From Shewanella sp. Arc9-LZ (GTDB taxonomy: Bacteria > Pseudomonadota > Gammaproteobacteria > Enterobacterales > Shewanellaceae), in assembly GCF_010092445.1 (NCBI RefSeq), contig NZ_CP048031.1:1178001-1242000 (forward strand): a stretch of 64,000 bases of DNA, read 5' to 3'. Shown here one piece after another: positions 39,186 through 49,193 of the stretch. The position numbers and the translations under genes are program-made. Within the stretch, counting starts at the first letter, position 1. Each line of letters begins with the position of its first letter. The notes beneath the pieces were generated by a model that was not told the DNA's origin, searched no databases, and worked only from the letters and a program-made list of their open reading frames with translations.

Positions 39186-39662
39186 ATGAGTAAGGTCCCA
39201 ATGACTGTAGTTGGCGCTGATCAATTACGTAAAGAACTTGAATTGTTAAAGTTCGATCGCCGTCCAAAAATTACTGAAGCAATTGCTTCAGCACGCGAAT
39301 TAGGCGATTTAAAAGAAAATGCTGAATATCATGCAGCCCGTGAAGATCAAGGCATTTGTGAAGCACGTATTCGTGACATCGAAGGCAAGTTATCTAACGC
39401 TCAAATTATTGACGTCACAAAGTTAGAAAATACTGGCCGAGTCATTTTTGGTACAACAGTAACTATTTTGAACATAGATACAGATGCTGAAGTAACGTAT
39501 CGCATAGTCGGTGATGACGAGGCGGATATTAAGCAAAATTTAATTTCTGTTAATTCACCTATTGCACGTGGATTAATTGGTAAAAGTGAGGGCGATGAAG
39601 TATCGATTACCACTCCAGGTGGATTGACTGATTATGAAATCATAACGGTTAAATATCTTTAA
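39186..39662 (+). CDS. greA: transcript cleavage factor GreA
   Basis: RNA-polymerase secondary-channel factor that stimulates cleavage of backtracked transcripts. The N-terminal coiled coil carries the acidic tip in [20 protein letters not shown]. The C-terminal globular domain has [21 protein letters not shown] and [14 protein letters not shown]. The length of 158 aa is normal. AAGGAGAC precedes the ATG. Confidence 0.98.
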   Translation: MSKVPMTVVGADQLRKELELLKFDRRPKITEAIASARELGDLKENAEYHAAREDQGICEARIRDIEGKLSNAQIIDVTKLENTGRVIFGTTVTILNIDTDAEVTYRIVGDDEADIKQNLISVNSPIARGLIGKSEGDEVSITTPGGLTDYEIITVKYL

Positions 39663-39793
39663 GTATTGTGAATAATCGAGTGTGCCTTTTTCTTAACCAT
39701 TTGTTTTAGTTATTGTATTAAACTAACTGCTTAAGCATTTATCATACTTTTATGCACAACCCAATACCGATATGATGGCCACTAGCCAGATAT

Positions 39794-39826
39794 AGCACTA
39801 AATAGAATACTGTTTAGTGCTTTTTT
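39794..39826 (+). terminator. terminator downstream of greA
   Basis: AGCACTAAA and TTTAGTGCT with an 11-nt loop, followed by T6. It lies 130 bp after the greA stop. Confidence 0.8.
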
Positions 39827-40003
39827 ATATCCATCGTAGAGTTAATGCATGTGCTAGATATGATAGAACATGTAAAAAAATTCATTTGCAGATTAAAGGT
39901 GCAATAGATATTATCGTTTAAGTTTACATTGTTGTTACATTTTACCGTATGAGCAACAATATTCTTTGAACAATCTGTTAGAAAATCGTTTAAAAACTAA
40001 TTT

Positions 40004-40055
40004 GTTAGATTACTTTATTAGACAGTGTTGTTAGATGATTTTATTAGATAGTGTT
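40004..40055. repeat. 26-bp tandem direct repeat (2 copies)
   Basis: The units at 40004-40029 and 40030-40055 begin GTTAGAT and end AGTGTT. They differ at only three positions. Confidence 0.8.
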
Positions 40056-40120
40056 TTTGACATGTTAATTTTAGAATTTTGAATTTTAGAAATTGTGTAG
40101 CTTGATTAAATAAGGTCATT

Positions 40121-40777
40121 ATGACGTTTCCATGGGCTCGTATACTACTAATGCTGGTAATTGTGGGGTTGTGTTCAATCTTCCTCCTCAATAGCCGTGT
40201 GTTAGTTTTAGCATCGATGCCATTTGCTGCGTCTACTTCTTATTCTTGTTCATATAATGTGGATTCGCTGACAGATGATCGAATTTGTGAACAACCAATA
40301 AGTTCAACCCCTATTGATATCACCTTGGCGTCAGTTAAATCAGTAGACAGCTCAAAAGACACATTAGTTAACAGTCCAGTAGATTCAAATCAACTAACTG
40401 CGTTAACCAATACGCTTATTGATGTTAATAGCACATTGTTGGGCTACGTCGGCGAACCTTCATCAACAAACCCAGTCTCTGAAAAATCTGTCTCTGAACG
40501 TTCTGTTTCTGAGAATTCTAGTTCAAACGATATTCATTTTGTTCCTACCTATTCAGCGCGTTACCTCAGTATTGTTCAATATCAATCGGATGAATCAAAA
40601 CCTAATTATCTATTGGCCTATGAATTTGTTTCTCCGCCAGTACCAAGTTTAACCATAGGCTATCAAATTAACTTTAGTCCGCAATTGGACTGGGTATTAT
40701 CAACGGCTTCAGCCCCTTCAAGACTTTCCGCTTGGAAAGACTCTAATCTACTTTTCGTTCACACTCACACCTGTTAA
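40121..40777 (+). CDS. hypothetical exported or anchored protein
   Basis: 218-aa protein with no family I recognise. Residues 7-35 form a signal peptide or membrane anchor (ARILLMLVIVGLCSIFLL). The rest is Ser/Thr/Asp-rich and probably low in structure up to about residue 130, including a small internal repeat VSEKS-VSERS-VSENS near 118-132. The C-terminal 80 residues look more ordered (YSARYLSIVQYQ, GYQINFSPQLDW). Cysteines occur at about residues 43 and 56 and at the extreme C-terminus. It precedes secD2 by 136 bp on the same strand, so it might be expressed with that export pair. The start has weak AAGG upstream. Confidence 0.6.
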   Translation: MTFPWARILLMLVIVGLCSIFLLNSRVLVLASMPFAASTSYSCSYNVDSLTDDRICEQPISSTPIDITLASVKSVDSSKDTLVNSPVDSNQLTALTNTLIDVNSTLLGYVGEPSSTNPVSEKSVSERSVSENSSSNDIHFVPTYSARYLSIVQYQSDESKPNYLLAYEFVSPPVPSLTIGYQINFSPQLDWVLSTASAPSRLSAWKDSNLLFVHTHTC

Positions 40778-40913
40778 CTACATTATATTGATTAAAAATG
40801 TCATTAGCCTTGCTAATGAGTTTTGCTGTGGGTAGATGAATGGGGTCAATACCTATCATCACTCACGTACATTTTTATCGAGGTTTTACCCCGATGTAGT
40901 GAGATCAAGTGTT

Positions 40914-42725
40914 ATGAAATCAAAATCGAATACCAAACCGTTAAATCAATATGCTCAGTGGAAATACTGGCTATTAATTAGCACACTCATAATCTTATTT
41001 ATGAGTGCTTTGCCATCTTGGTATGGTGAAGACCCTGCCGTACAACTTGCCGTTAAACCGACTCAATCACTAACAGTGGAACAAATTCACCATGTGCTAC
41101 AACAAGCGGGCATAAATAGTAAGCGTATCGAGCAGCAACAAGATAATTTACTTGTGGTGTTAGATGATCCCGATATGCAAACCCAAGCTAAAAAGACCTT
41201 AGTACAAGAGTTTGAACATCAGGCTCAAGTGACCTTAGCGTTAGCTCCAGCGGCCCCAGATTGGTTATTAAATTTAGGCGTTAAACCGATTAAACTTGGT
41301 TTAGATTTACGCGGTGGAGTGCAGTTTCTACTGGATGTGGATCTTGATTTAGTGTTTCAAAACCAAGCAGTATTAGTGAGTGATGCTGTAAAGCAATTTG
41401 TCAGAGAACAACATATCAGTGGTGTAATGGTGCGTTTTGGCACTGGAGCGGAACTGACGGTTAACAGCGCCAGTGATGATGCTCGTGGTCAAATAAGACA
41501 ATTTATTGGTCAGCAGTACCCTCAATGGCAAGTCACAGGCCATCAACAAACTTTGAGTATCAATCTTTCCCAAAGTGAACAGCTCAAATTAACCAACTTA
41601 ACTGTACAGCAAAACTTGCAAATTATGCGCAGCCGTATTGAAGAACTTGGTATTACCGAAGCGCTAGTTCAACGTCAAGGAGAGAACCGGATTAGGATTG
41701 AGTTACCAGGAGTGCAAGATCCTGCCACCGCTAAAAATGTTATCGGTGCAACCGCTAGTTTGGCATTTTATCCAGTGGTGCAAGCTGACTCTCTTTATGC
41801 TGTTGTGATGAATGATGAGCAGAATAAGCCTGTCTATGTGTCAAAAAAACCAGTACTTGGTGGTGATCACATTATTGATGCTCGAGCCACTACTGGCGAT
41901 TTTGGTATGGCGAAAGTCAATATCAGTCTTGATGCGGCAGGTGGCAAGTTAATGTCAGATTTTTCGCGAGATAATATCGGTAAACCTATGGCAACAGCTT
42001 ATAGCGAATACAGCCGTGATGAACAAGGTAAAGCCAAACAAACCACTAAAATTATCAGTGTTGCAACCATTCAGAGTCAACTCGGTAACCGCTTTGAAAT
42101 CACTGGAGCAGGTAGCCATCAAGAGGCGCAGCAATTAGCTTTGTTATTAAGAGCTGGCTCTATGACTGCACCTGTAACCATAGTGGAAGAACGTACTATT
42201 GGGCCTAGTTTAGGGGCCGAGAATATTGTTAATGGTTTTGCTGCTCTAGCCTTAGGTTTATCGGCTACATTACTGTTTATGGCTTGTTGGTATCGCCGTT
42301 TAGGTTGGGTTGCAAATGTGGCATTAATCGCCAATTTGGTGATGTTATTTGGATTGTTAGCGCTCATTCCTGGAGCGGTATTGACCTTACCAGGTATTGC
42401 CGGGTTAGTGCTTACTGTCGGTATGGCAGTCGATACTAACGTACTTATTTTTGAGCGAATAAAAGAAAAGCTTGCGGAAGGTCGTAGCTTTGCCAATGCG
42501 ATTGATGTGGGATTTGATAGTGCGTTTTCAACCATTTTTGATGCTAACTTCACCACGATGATCACCGCAGTGGTGTTATTTTCGATTGGTAATGGCCCTA
42601 TTCAAGGCTTTGCGTTGACCTTAGGTTTGGGGTTATTAACCAGTATGTTTACCGGTATTTTTGCTTCACGCGCATTAATCAACTTAGTTTATGGTCGTGA
42701 CACTCGTCGCGCTATTAAGGTGTAA
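40914..42725 (+). CDS. secD: SecD-family protein-export membrane protein
   Basis: Subunit of the SecDF proton-driven translocase accessory complex, 603 aa from this start. It has an N-terminal helix (KYWLLISTLIILFMSALPSWYG), a large periplasmic domain beginning LGLDLRGGVQFLLDVD, and a C-terminal five-helix block. That block carries the SecD signatures ERTIGPSLGAENI and LTVGMAVDTNVLIFERIKEKL. The frame also opens at an ATG at 40836, but MKSKSNTKPLNQYAQWKYWL gives the normal SecD N-terminal spacing. The ribosome-binding site is weak at both. yajC and tgt are absent nearby, so this looks like a second, paralogous secDF pair. Confidence 0.88.
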   Translation: MKSKSNTKPLNQYAQWKYWLLISTLIILFMSALPSWYGEDPAVQLAVKPTQSLTVEQIHHVLQQAGINSKRIEQQQDNLLVVLDDPDMQTQAKKTLVQEFEHQAQVTLALAPAAPDWLLNLGVKPIKLGLDLRGGVQFLLDVDLDLVFQNQAVLVSDAVKQFVREQHISGVMVRFGTGAELTVNSASDDARGQIRQFIGQQYPQWQVTGHQQTLSINLSQSEQLKLTNLTVQQNLQIMRSRIEELGITEALVQRQGENRIRIELPGVQDPATAKNVIGATASLAFYPVVQADSLYAVVMNDEQNKPVYVSKKPVLGGDHIIDARATTGDFGMAKVNISLDAAGGKLMSDFSRDNIGKPMATAYSEYSRDEQGKAKQTTKIISVATIQSQLGNRFEITGAGSHQEAQQLALLLRAGSMTAPVTIVEERTIGPSLGAENIVNGFAALALGLSATLLFMACWYRRLGWVANVALIANLVMLFGLLALIPGAVLTLPGIAGLVLTVGMAVDTNVLIFERIKEKLAEGRSFANAIDVGFDSAFSTIFDANFTTMITAVVLFSIGNGPIQGFALTLGLGLLTSMFTGIFASRALINLVYGRDTRRAIKV

Positions 42726-42729
42726 TTTT

Positions 42730-43653
42730 ATGAACTCAACTCAAACAAATTATTCAACAGACAAGCTCAAATACTTAACTAAGTGGCGTTATGCATCGAG
42801 TCTGATTTCGATTGTATTAATGCTGTTATCGTTAACCGCGATAGGAATAAAAGGGTTTAATTGGGGCTTAGATTTTACCGGCGGTGTGGTCACAGAGATT
42901 CAAGTGGATCATCACATCACTGCCAGTGAAATACAGCCATTAATGACTGCAGCATATCAACAAGAGGTCAGTGTTATTTCAGCCAGTGAACCAGGCCGTT
43001 GGGTATTACGATATGCCAATATACCTGATGAGAATCAACGCCCAGAACTGGGTGAAGTATTGGCGCCATTAAAGACTGACATCAACGTGTTAAATAGCAG
43101 TATCGTCGGACCACAAGTAGGCCAAGAGTTGGTTGAACAAGGCAGTTTAGCTTTATTAGTCGCCATGCTATGTATTATGGGGTATCTAAGTTTTCGCTTT
43201 GAATGGCGTTTAGCGTCAGGTGCACTGTTTGCTTTGGTACATGATGTGGTATTTGTGTTGGCTTTTTTTGCGTTAAGCCAAATGGAATTTAATTTAACTG
43301 TATTAGCCGCAATAATGGCGATTTTGGGGTATTCACTCAATGATTCAATTATTATTGCGGACAGGATCCGGGAGCAGTTAGTGGCTAAACCACAGTGGAA
43401 TATAACTGACATTAACAACTTAGCAATTAAATCAACCTTTTCCAGAACTATGGTCACTTCAGGAACTACATTGATAACGGTTGTGGCTTTATGGATTCTG
43501 GGTGGGGCACCGCTTGAAGGTTTTTCTATCGCGATGTTTATTGGTATTTTAACCGGTACTTGGTCATCGATTTCAATTGGTGCTACCTTGCCTGAGTTTC
43601 TAGGCTTAAAGGCAGAGCATTATCAAGTTATCCCAATACCTGATCATCCCTGA
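42730..43653 (+). CDS. secF: SecF-family protein-export membrane protein
   Basis: Partner of SecD, 307 aa with six membrane helices. FNWGLDFTGGVVTEIQV is the SecF family N-terminal motif. GYSLNDSIIIADRIREQL and FSRTMVTSGTTLITVVALWILGG are the helix-4 and helix-5 signatures (canonical SecF: GYSxNDTIVVFDRIRE). The ATG at 42730 follows the secD stop by 4 bp, while the longer frame from 42691 lies within secD. Co-transcribed with secD. Confidence 0.9.
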   Translation: MNSTQTNYSTDKLKYLTKWRYASSLISIVLMLLSLTAIGIKGFNWGLDFTGGVVTEIQVDHHITASEIQPLMTAAYQQEVSVISASEPGRWVLRYANIPDENQRPELGEVLAPLKTDINVLNSSIVGPQVGQELVEQGSLALLVAMLCIMGYLSFRFEWRLASGALFALVHDVVFVLAFFALSQMEFNLTVLAAIMAILGYSLNDSIIIADRIREQLVAKPQWNITDINNLAIKSTFSRTMVTSGTTLITVVALWILGGAPLEGFSIAMFIGILTGTWSSISIGATLPEFLGLKAEHYQVIPIPDHP

Positions 43654-43674
43654 TTAACGATAATTCATCTCCAA

Positions 43675-43705
43675 TAAAAAAGCCGCTGTATTCAGCGGCT
43701 TTTTA
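43675..43705. terminator. bidirectional terminator between secF and yhbY
   Basis: AAAAAAGCCGCTG, loop TATT, CAGCGGCTTTTTAT, lying between converging genes. Confidence 0.93.
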
Positions 43706-43720
43706 TAAAAGGGTGCGAAA

Positions 43721-44020
43721 TTATTTGGCTTTAGGCAAAGCAATTTTCATTTCAGCCGAATGACGGAAAATAACTAACACATGACCGATAAGTTGCACTT
43801 TCGTAGACTGGGTTTCACGTACAATGGCGTCAACGATGGCATTTTTTAGCTCTCTGTCTGCAGAGGCTACTTTCACTTTAATCAATTCATGATGTGTAAG
43901 AGCGCTATCAATTTCAGCCAGAACACCTTCAGTTAGTCCATTGCCACCAAGCAGCACCACTGGTTTTAGACTGTGCGCCAGACCTTTTAAATGCTGTTTT
44001 TGTTTGGTTGTTAAGTTCAT
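43721..44020 (-). CDS. yhbY: ribosome-assembly RNA-binding protein YhbY
   Basis: Single CRM (CRS1-YhbY) domain protein of 99 aa that binds pre-50S ribosomal RNA. It is nearly collinear with E. coli YhbY: MNLTTKQKQHLKGLAHSLKPVVLLGGNGLTEGV, then HHELIKVKV and the GxxG-like loop. The ATG at 44020 is preferred over an upstream TTG three codons earlier. It is divergent from rlmE with a 90-bp gap holding the heat-shock-type promoter of rlmE. Confidence 0.96.
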   Translation of the reverse strand: MNLTTKQKQHLKGLAHSLKPVVLLGGNGLTEGVLAEIDSALTHHELIKVKVASADRELKNAIVDAIVRETQSTKVQLIGHVLVIFRHSAEMKIALPKAK

Positions 44021-44045
44021 TTGTACCAACTTTTGCTGAGTTACT

Positions 44046-44072
44046 GTTGAAAAACGGGTATTCTACCCTTAT
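44046..44072 (+). promoter_or_regulatory. sigma32-like promoter for rlmE-ftsH
   Basis: GTTGAAA, a 13-nt spacer and CCCTTAT, a moderate match to CTTGAAA/CCCCATNT. In E. coli this operon is heat-inducible. Confidence 0.55.
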
Positions 44073-44110
44073 ATAGAGCTTATGTAACTCTGAATCGTTG
44101 CGGAATTTAA

Positions 44111-44740
44111 ATGACAACCAAAAAACGTACGGCGAGCTCAACTCGCTGGATGCAAGAACACTTTGATGATCACTATGTGAAATTAGCCCAAAAACGAGGC
44201 TTACGTTCACGAGCAGCATTCAAGTTAGAAGAGATCCAACAAAAAGATCACTTAATAAAACAGGGTATGACAGTAGTTGACTTAGGTGCTGCTCCCGGTG
44301 GTTGGTCACAAGTGGCTGTTAAACTTACTGGCGACAAAGGTAAAGTGATTGCTTGTGACATTTTACCGATGGATCCTATTGTTGGCGTTGATTTTCTTCA
44401 AGGTGATTTTAGAGAGGATAAAGTACTGCAGGCATTGCTTGAGCGAGTAGGTCAAGATAAAGTGGATGTGGTACTATCAGATATGGCTCCGAACATGAGT
44501 GGTTCGGGTGCTGTAGATCAGCCAAGAGCTATGTATTTAGTTGAATTGGCGCTAGATATGTGTCATCAAGTGTTGACGCCTAACGGCTGTTTTGCTGTTA
44601 AAGTCTTTCAGGGGGAGGGCTTTGACGACTACATAAAAACAGTCAAACAGGCATTCAAAGTAGTAAAAACCCGTAAACCAGACTCCTCTAGAGCGCGCTC
44701 TCGAGAAGTCTATCTAGTGGCGACTGGTTACAAGTTGTAG
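44111..44740 (+). CDS. rlmE: 23S rRNA 2'-O-ribose U2552 methyltransferase
   Basis: SAM-dependent methyltransferase RlmE (RrmJ/FtsJ), 209 aa. It modifies U2552 in the ribosomal A-loop and is heat-shock-linked. The SAM-binding motif is [16 protein letters not shown], the K-D-K-E catalytic set includes [22 protein letters not shown] and [10 protein letters not shown], and the C-terminus has [18 protein letters not shown]. It is upstream of ftsH by 45 bp, the conserved arrangement. Confidence 0.97.
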   Translation: MTTKKRTASSTRWMQEHFDDHYVKLAQKRGLRSRAAFKLEEIQQKDHLIKQGMTVVDLGAAPGGWSQVAVKLTGDKGKVIACDILPMDPIVGVDFLQGDFREDKVLQALLERVGQDKVDVVLSDMAPNMSGSGAVDQPRAMYLVELALDMCHQVLTPNGCFAVKVFQGEGFDDYIKTVKQAFKVVKTRKPDSSRARSREVYLVATGYKL

Positions 44741-44785
44741 TAGTCTAAAGTTAATAATCGCAGGACTGTTAAGAGGTCGAGTAAT

Positions 44786-46759
44786 TTGAGTGACATGGCT
44801 AAAAATTTAATACTCTGGGTTGTCATCGCTGTTGTGCTGATGTCAGTTTTCCAGGGTTATTCCCCCTCTTCTTCGAATTCGCAGAAGATGGATTATTCCG
44901 CCTTTTTGGACAATGTTCGAAATGGTCAAGTTAACAAGGTCGAAATAAAAAGCGATCAACGAACTATTGAAGGGACTAAACGTACCGGCGAGAAGTTCAC
45001 CACAATTATGCCTATATATGATCAAGATTTAATCAATGATCTTCAAACTAAAGGTATTGACTATAAAGGCCAAGAAGCTGAAGAATCTGGTTTCTTAACT
45101 CAAATCTTTATTTCATGGTTCCCAATGTTACTGCTAATTGGAGTATGGATATTCTTCATGCGTCAAATGCAAGGTGGTGGCGGTAAGGGCGCAATGTCAT
45201 TTGGTAAGAGTAAAGCCAAATTGATGAGCGAAGATCAAATTAAAACCACTTTTGCAGACGTCGCTGGTTGTGATGAAGCAAAAGAAGAAGTGAAAGAACT
45301 GGTTGATTATTTGCGTGACCCAACTAAGTTCCAAAAATTAGGCGGCCGTATTCCTACGGGCGTGTTAATGGTTGGGCAACCAGGTACAGGTAAAACCTTG
45401 CTAGCGAAGGCTATTGCTGGTGAATCTAAGGTGCCATTCTTTACTATTTCAGGTTCTGATTTTGTCGAAATGTTTGTCGGTGTTGGTGCATCTCGTGTGC
45501 GTGACATGTTTGAACAAGCTAAAAAATCTTCTCCTTGTATCATCTTTATCGATGAAATTGATGCTGTAGGCCGCCAACGTGGCGCTGGTGTTGGTGGTGG
45601 TCACGATGAGCGTGAGCAAACATTAAACCAGTTACTGGTTGAGATGGATGGTTTCGAAGGTAATGAAGGCGTTATTGTCATTGCGGCAACTAACCGTCCA
45701 GACGTACTCGATTCTGCATTACTTCGTCCAGGTCGATTTGACCGCCAAGTCGTCGTCGGTTTACCAGACGTGCGTGGTCGTGAACAAATCCTTAAAGTAC
45801 ACATGCGTAAAGTACCTTTGTCAGACGATGTTAAAGCAAGTGTTATTGCCCGTGGTACCCCAGGATTTTCTGGTGCAGACTTAGCAAACCTTGTTAACGA
45901 AGCTGCGTTGTTTGCTGCTCGTGGTAATCGTCGTGTAGTCGGTATGGAAGAGTTCGAGCGTGCTAAAGACAAAATCATGATGGGTGCTGAGCGCCGTTCT
46001 ATGGTGATGTCTGAATCGGACAAAGAGATGACGGCTTATCATGAAGCCGGACATGCTATTGTTGGTTGCTTAGTGCCAGAACATGACCCTGTACATAAAG
46101 TGACCATTATTCCGCGCGGTCGTGCATTAGGTGTGACGTTCTTCTTACCTGAAGCTGATGCTGTTAGTCAAAGCCGTCGCAAATTAGAATCACAGATTTC
46201 AGTTGCTTACGGTGGACGTTTAGCCGAAGAGCTTATTTACGGAAGCGAACAAGTCTCTACCGGCGCTTCGCAAGACATTAAATACGCGACATCAATTGCA
46301 CGTAACATGGTTACGCAATGGGGTTTCTCTGACAAGTTGGGTCCTTTACTCTATGCAGAAGAAGAAAACGAAGTTTTCTTAGGTCGCAGTATGGGTAAAT
46401 CAAAGGCTATGTCAGGTGATACAGCGTCATTAATTGATTCAGAAATCAAAATGTTTATCGATAAAAACTATCAACGTGCACAAACCATGTTGACAGAAAA
46501 TATGGATATCTTACATGCGATGAAAGACGCACTGATGAAGTACGAAACGATTGATTCGTTGCAAATTGACGATTTAATGCATCGCCGTGAAGTGCGTATG
46601 CCAGCTGAATGGCAAAAAGATGAATCATCTGACGATAAAGATAATGGCAATACCACGCCTAAATCTGAAATTGAAACGCCAGTGGATGACGCTAAAACCG
46701 ACGCTAAAGTCGATAATAAAGCCGATACTAATGATGCGGATGAATCACCAGCTAAATAA
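44786..46759 (+). CDS. ftsH: ATP-dependent zinc metalloprotease FtsH
   Basis: Membrane-anchored AAA+ protease of 657 aa that degrades membrane and regulatory proteins such as sigma32 and LpxC. Two N-terminal helices flank a periplasmic segment. The AAA module has Walker A GQPGTGKT, Walker [11 protein letters not shown] and the second region of homology [20 protein letters not shown]. The zinc site is HEAGH in [10 protein letters not shown]. The acidic, Asp/Lys-rich C-terminal tail is longer and more repetitive than usual. The start is TTG at 44786, 8 nt after AGAGG. ATG at 44795 (MAKNLILW) is the alternative but lies 17 nt away. Confidence 0.97.
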   Translation: MSDMAKNLILWVVIAVVLMSVFQGYSPSSSNSQKMDYSAFLDNVRNGQVNKVEIKSDQRTIEGTKRTGEKFTTIMPIYDQDLINDLQTKGIDYKGQEAEESGFLTQIFISWFPMLLLIGVWIFFMRQMQGGGGKGAMSFGKSKAKLMSEDQIKTTFADVAGCDEAKEEVKELVDYLRDPTKFQKLGGRIPTGVLMVGQPGTGKTLLAKAIAGESKVPFFTISGSDFVEMFVGVGASRVRDMFEQAKKSSPCIIFIDEIDAVGRQRGAGVGGGHDEREQTLNQLLVEMDGFEGNEGVIVIAATNRPDVLDSALLRPGRFDRQVVVGLPDVRGREQILKVHMRKVPLSDDVKASVIARGTPGFSGADLANLVNEAALFAARGNRRVVGMEEFERAKDKIMMGAERRSMVMSESDKEMTAYHEAGHAIVGCLVPEHDPVHKVTIIPRGRALGVTFFLPEADAVSQSRRKLESQISVAYGGRLAEELIYGSEQVSTGASQDIKYATSIARNMVTQWGFSDKLGPLLYAEEENEVFLGRSMGKSKAMSGDTASLIDSEIKMFIDKNYQRAQTMLTENMDILHAMKDALMKYETIDSLQIDDLMHRREVRMPAEWQKDESSDDKDNGNTTPKSEIETPVDDAKTDAKVDNKADTNDADESPAK

Positions 46760-46776
46760 ATAATTTAGTGAATAAA

Positions 46777-46798
46777 GAAAACCCCGCAAGGGGTTTTC
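46777..46798 (+). terminator. terminator-like hairpin after ftsH
   Basis: GAAAACCCC, GCAA loop, GGGGTTTTC. The tetraloop stem is strong, but the following T-run is broken (TTGTTTTT), so read-through into folP is likely. Confidence 0.7.
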
Positions 46799-46828
46799 TT
46801 GTTTTTAATCTACTGTAGGAAAATACCA

Positions 46829-47662
46829 TTGTTTCAATTAACTCATGCCAATAAAACGCTCGACTTGTCAGCCCCTGTAGTAATGGGAATTGTAAACGTG
46901 ACACCAGATTCGTTTTCTGATGGTGGCGAATACATCGATTTCGAACAAGCTTGTCGACATGTTGATTATATGGTTGAACAAGGTGCATTAATTATAGACG
47001 TCGGCGGTGAGTCTACTCGCCCTGGGGCAGCAGAGGTTTCTGTTGAGCAAGAGCTCGCACGGGTTATTCCTATTATTGAATATACTGCAAAAACACACGA
47101 CGTATGGATTTCGATAGACACTAGCAAACCTGAAGTGATGGAACTGGCGGTAAATGCCGGTGCTAATTTGATTAATGATGTGCGCGCATTACAAATGCCT
47201 GGGGCTTTAGCAATGGCTGCGACGTTAGATGTGCCAATTTGCTTGATGCACATGCAGGGCGAGCCAAAAACAATGCAAAATAAACCTGAGTATCAGGATG
47301 TGATTGATGAGGTTGCCGCTTTTTTTGAATTGCGTATTGCTTACTGCGAAGCAGCCGGAATTGAGCGCGAACGTTTAATTCTTGATCCAGGTTTTGGCTT
47401 TGGCAAAACTTTAGCGCATAATTACCGCCTGTTAGCTGCGTTGCCAAAATTGCATGAGTTTCACTTACCTTTACTGGTGGGCTTATCACGTAAAAGCATG
47501 ATGGGTGACCTGTTAGCGCGTGATACCGATCAACGTCTTGCGGGTAGTCTCGCAGGGGCATTGATTGCTGCTCAGCAAGGTGCGCATATTATACGTGTCC
47601 ATGATGTACCCGAAACTGTCGATGTACTTAAAGTGATGTCAGAAACAATGGCCTACTTGTAG
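46829..47662 (+). CDS. folP: dihydropteroate synthase
   Basis: Folate-pathway enzyme joining p-aminobenzoate to the pterin pyrophosphate; the sulfonamide target. It is a TIM-barrel protein of 277 aa. The motifs are VMGIVNVTPDSFSDGG, IDVGGESTRPGA, DPGFGFGKT, LVGLSRKSMMG and the terminal IIRVHDV. The start is TTG at 46829 with TAGGA 8 nt upstream. An earlier in-frame start at 46799 falls on the preceding hairpin. glmM follows. Confidence 0.96.
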   Translation: MFQLTHANKTLDLSAPVVMGIVNVTPDSFSDGGEYIDFEQACRHVDYMVEQGALIIDVGGESTRPGAAEVSVEQELARVIPIIEYTAKTHDVWISIDTSKPEVMELAVNAGANLINDVRALQMPGALAMAATLDVPICLMHMQGEPKTMQNKPEYQDVIDEVAAFFELRIAYCEAAGIERERLILDPGFGFGKTLAHNYRLLAALPKLHEFHLPLLVGLSRKSMMGDLLARDTDQRLAGSLAGALIAAQQGAHIIRVHDVPETVDVLKVMSETMAYL

Positions 47663-47716
47663 TGGCAGCGGCACAATAACGTTATAAGTACAGTGAAATC
47701 ACTTAAGTAGGGATCT

Positions 47717-49054
47717 GTGAAACAAAGAAAATTTTTTGGAACCGATGGTATTCGCGGCAGAGTCGGGGCGGGTAAAATGACCCCTGAACTGGCATTGAAG
47801 CTCGGTTGGGCTGCTGGACGAGTATTGTCTCGAAATGGCACTCAAAAAGTGATTATTGGTAAGGATACCCGTATTTCAGGTTACCTATTTGAATCGGCGT
47901 TAGAAGCTGGATTATCAGCTGCTGGATTAAACGTGTTATTACTTGGCCCAATGCCGACCCCTGCAGTGGCTTATTTAACTCGTACTTTTCGTGCAGAAGC
48001 TGGTGTGGTAATTAGTGCTTCGCATAATCCTTACTATGACAACGGTATCAAGTTCTTCTCTACCGATGGCAGTAAGCTTGATGATGCAATTGAATTAGAA
48101 ATTGAGGCTGAACTTGAAAAGCCGTTAGTGTGTGTAGAGTCCCACTTATTAGGCAAAGCTCGTCGAATTGAAGATGCTGCAGGGCGTTACATCGAATATT
48201 GTAAAGGGAACTTTCCTGCCGACCAAACTCTTGAGGGCTTAAAAATTGTCGTCGATTGTGCTCATGGTGCAACGTATCATATTGCCCCTAATGTATTCCG
48301 TGAATTAGGTGCTGACGTGATTGCTATTGGCGATAAACCCGATGGACTCAATATCAATGATAAAGTTGGCGCAACGTCAATGGCTAAGATTTGTGAGACT
48401 GTATTGGCTGAAAAAGCTGATTTAGGGATTGCATTAGATGGTGACGGTGATCGTATTATGATGGTTAATCGTCATGGTGAAGTAGTCGATGGCGATCAGA
48501 TCCTGTATATTTTAGCGGTAGATGCTCAAAAACGTGGTATTTTAAAAGGTGGAGTGGTCGGCACCTTAATGTCTAATTTAGGTTTAGATTTAGCGTTGCA
48601 AGCACTTGATATTCCTTTTGTTCGCTCTAAAGTCGGTGACAGATATGTCATGGAAATGCTGAGGGAGAATGAATGGCGTATAGGTGGTGAAAACTCTGGT
48701 CATATTCTCAACCTAGATCATGGTACTACCGGTGATGGTATTGTTGCAGGTATTTTAGTGTTAGCAGCGATGCGTCGTCAAAATGCGTCGCTTGAACAAT
48801 TAACAGAGCCGATGAAGATGTTGCCTCAAGTATTGGTTAATGTCCGCTTTGAAGGGGACTCTAATCCGTTAGATACCGATGCGGTGAAATCTGCGCAAGC
48901 CGATGTTGAGTTGCAATTAGGTGCTCGCGGACGGGTTTTATTACGAAAGTCGGGTACCGAACCGTTAATCAGAGTGATGGTTGAAGGTGATGATCATCCG
49001 CAAGTGCTTGCACATGCAAATCGTATTGCTGACGCGGTAAAGGCAGCATGTTAA
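47717..49054 (+). CDS. glmM: phosphoglucosamine mutase
   Basis: Interconverts glucosamine-6-P and glucosamine-1-P for UDP-GlcNAc and cell-wall synthesis, 445 aa. The phosphorylated Ser102 lies in [14 protein letters not shown]. The Mg2+ site is DGDGDR in [15 protein letters not shown], the sugar-binding loop GGENSGHI, and the phosphate loop [12 protein letters not shown]. The start is GTG at 47717, preceded by AGGGA. Complete. Confidence 0.98.
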   Translation: MKQRKFFGTDGIRGRVGAGKMTPELALKLGWAAGRVLSRNGTQKVIIGKDTRISGYLFESALEAGLSAAGLNVLLLGPMPTPAVAYLTRTFRAEAGVVISASHNPYYDNGIKFFSTDGSKLDDAIELEIEAELEKPLVCVESHLLGKARRIEDAAGRYIEYCKGNFPADQTLEGLKIVVDCAHGATYHIAPNVFRELGADVIAIGDKPDGLNINDKVGATSMAKICETVLAEKADLGIALDGDGDRIMMVNRHGEVVDGDQILYILAVDAQKRGILKGGVVGTLMSNLGLDLALQALDIPFVRSKVGDRYVMEMLRENEWRIGGENSGHILNLDHGTTGDGIVAGILVLAAMRRQNASLEQLTEPMKMLPQVLVNVRFEGDSNPLDTDAVKSAQADVELQLGARGRVLLRKSGTEPLIRVMVEGDDHPQVLAHANRIADAVKAAC

Positions 49055-49193
49055 TCATTTGAATATTCAGATATGTTGTTGCTCGCTTAAAAAGTAGACG
49101 CTTCGACACTTTATGTGAAATATTCCCCTTTTAGCTCTTGTAACTTGATAAGTGGTTCGCTATTATTCACGCCGCTTTCAGAGGAGACAGTGA

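Larger units (their letters stand above)
39663..40120. other. AT-rich intergenic region after greA
   Basis: No gene seen. It holds a terminator at 39794-39826 and two tandem 26-bp repeats at 40004-40055. The rest is very AT-rich and probably contains the promoter of the next gene. Confidence 0.6.
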
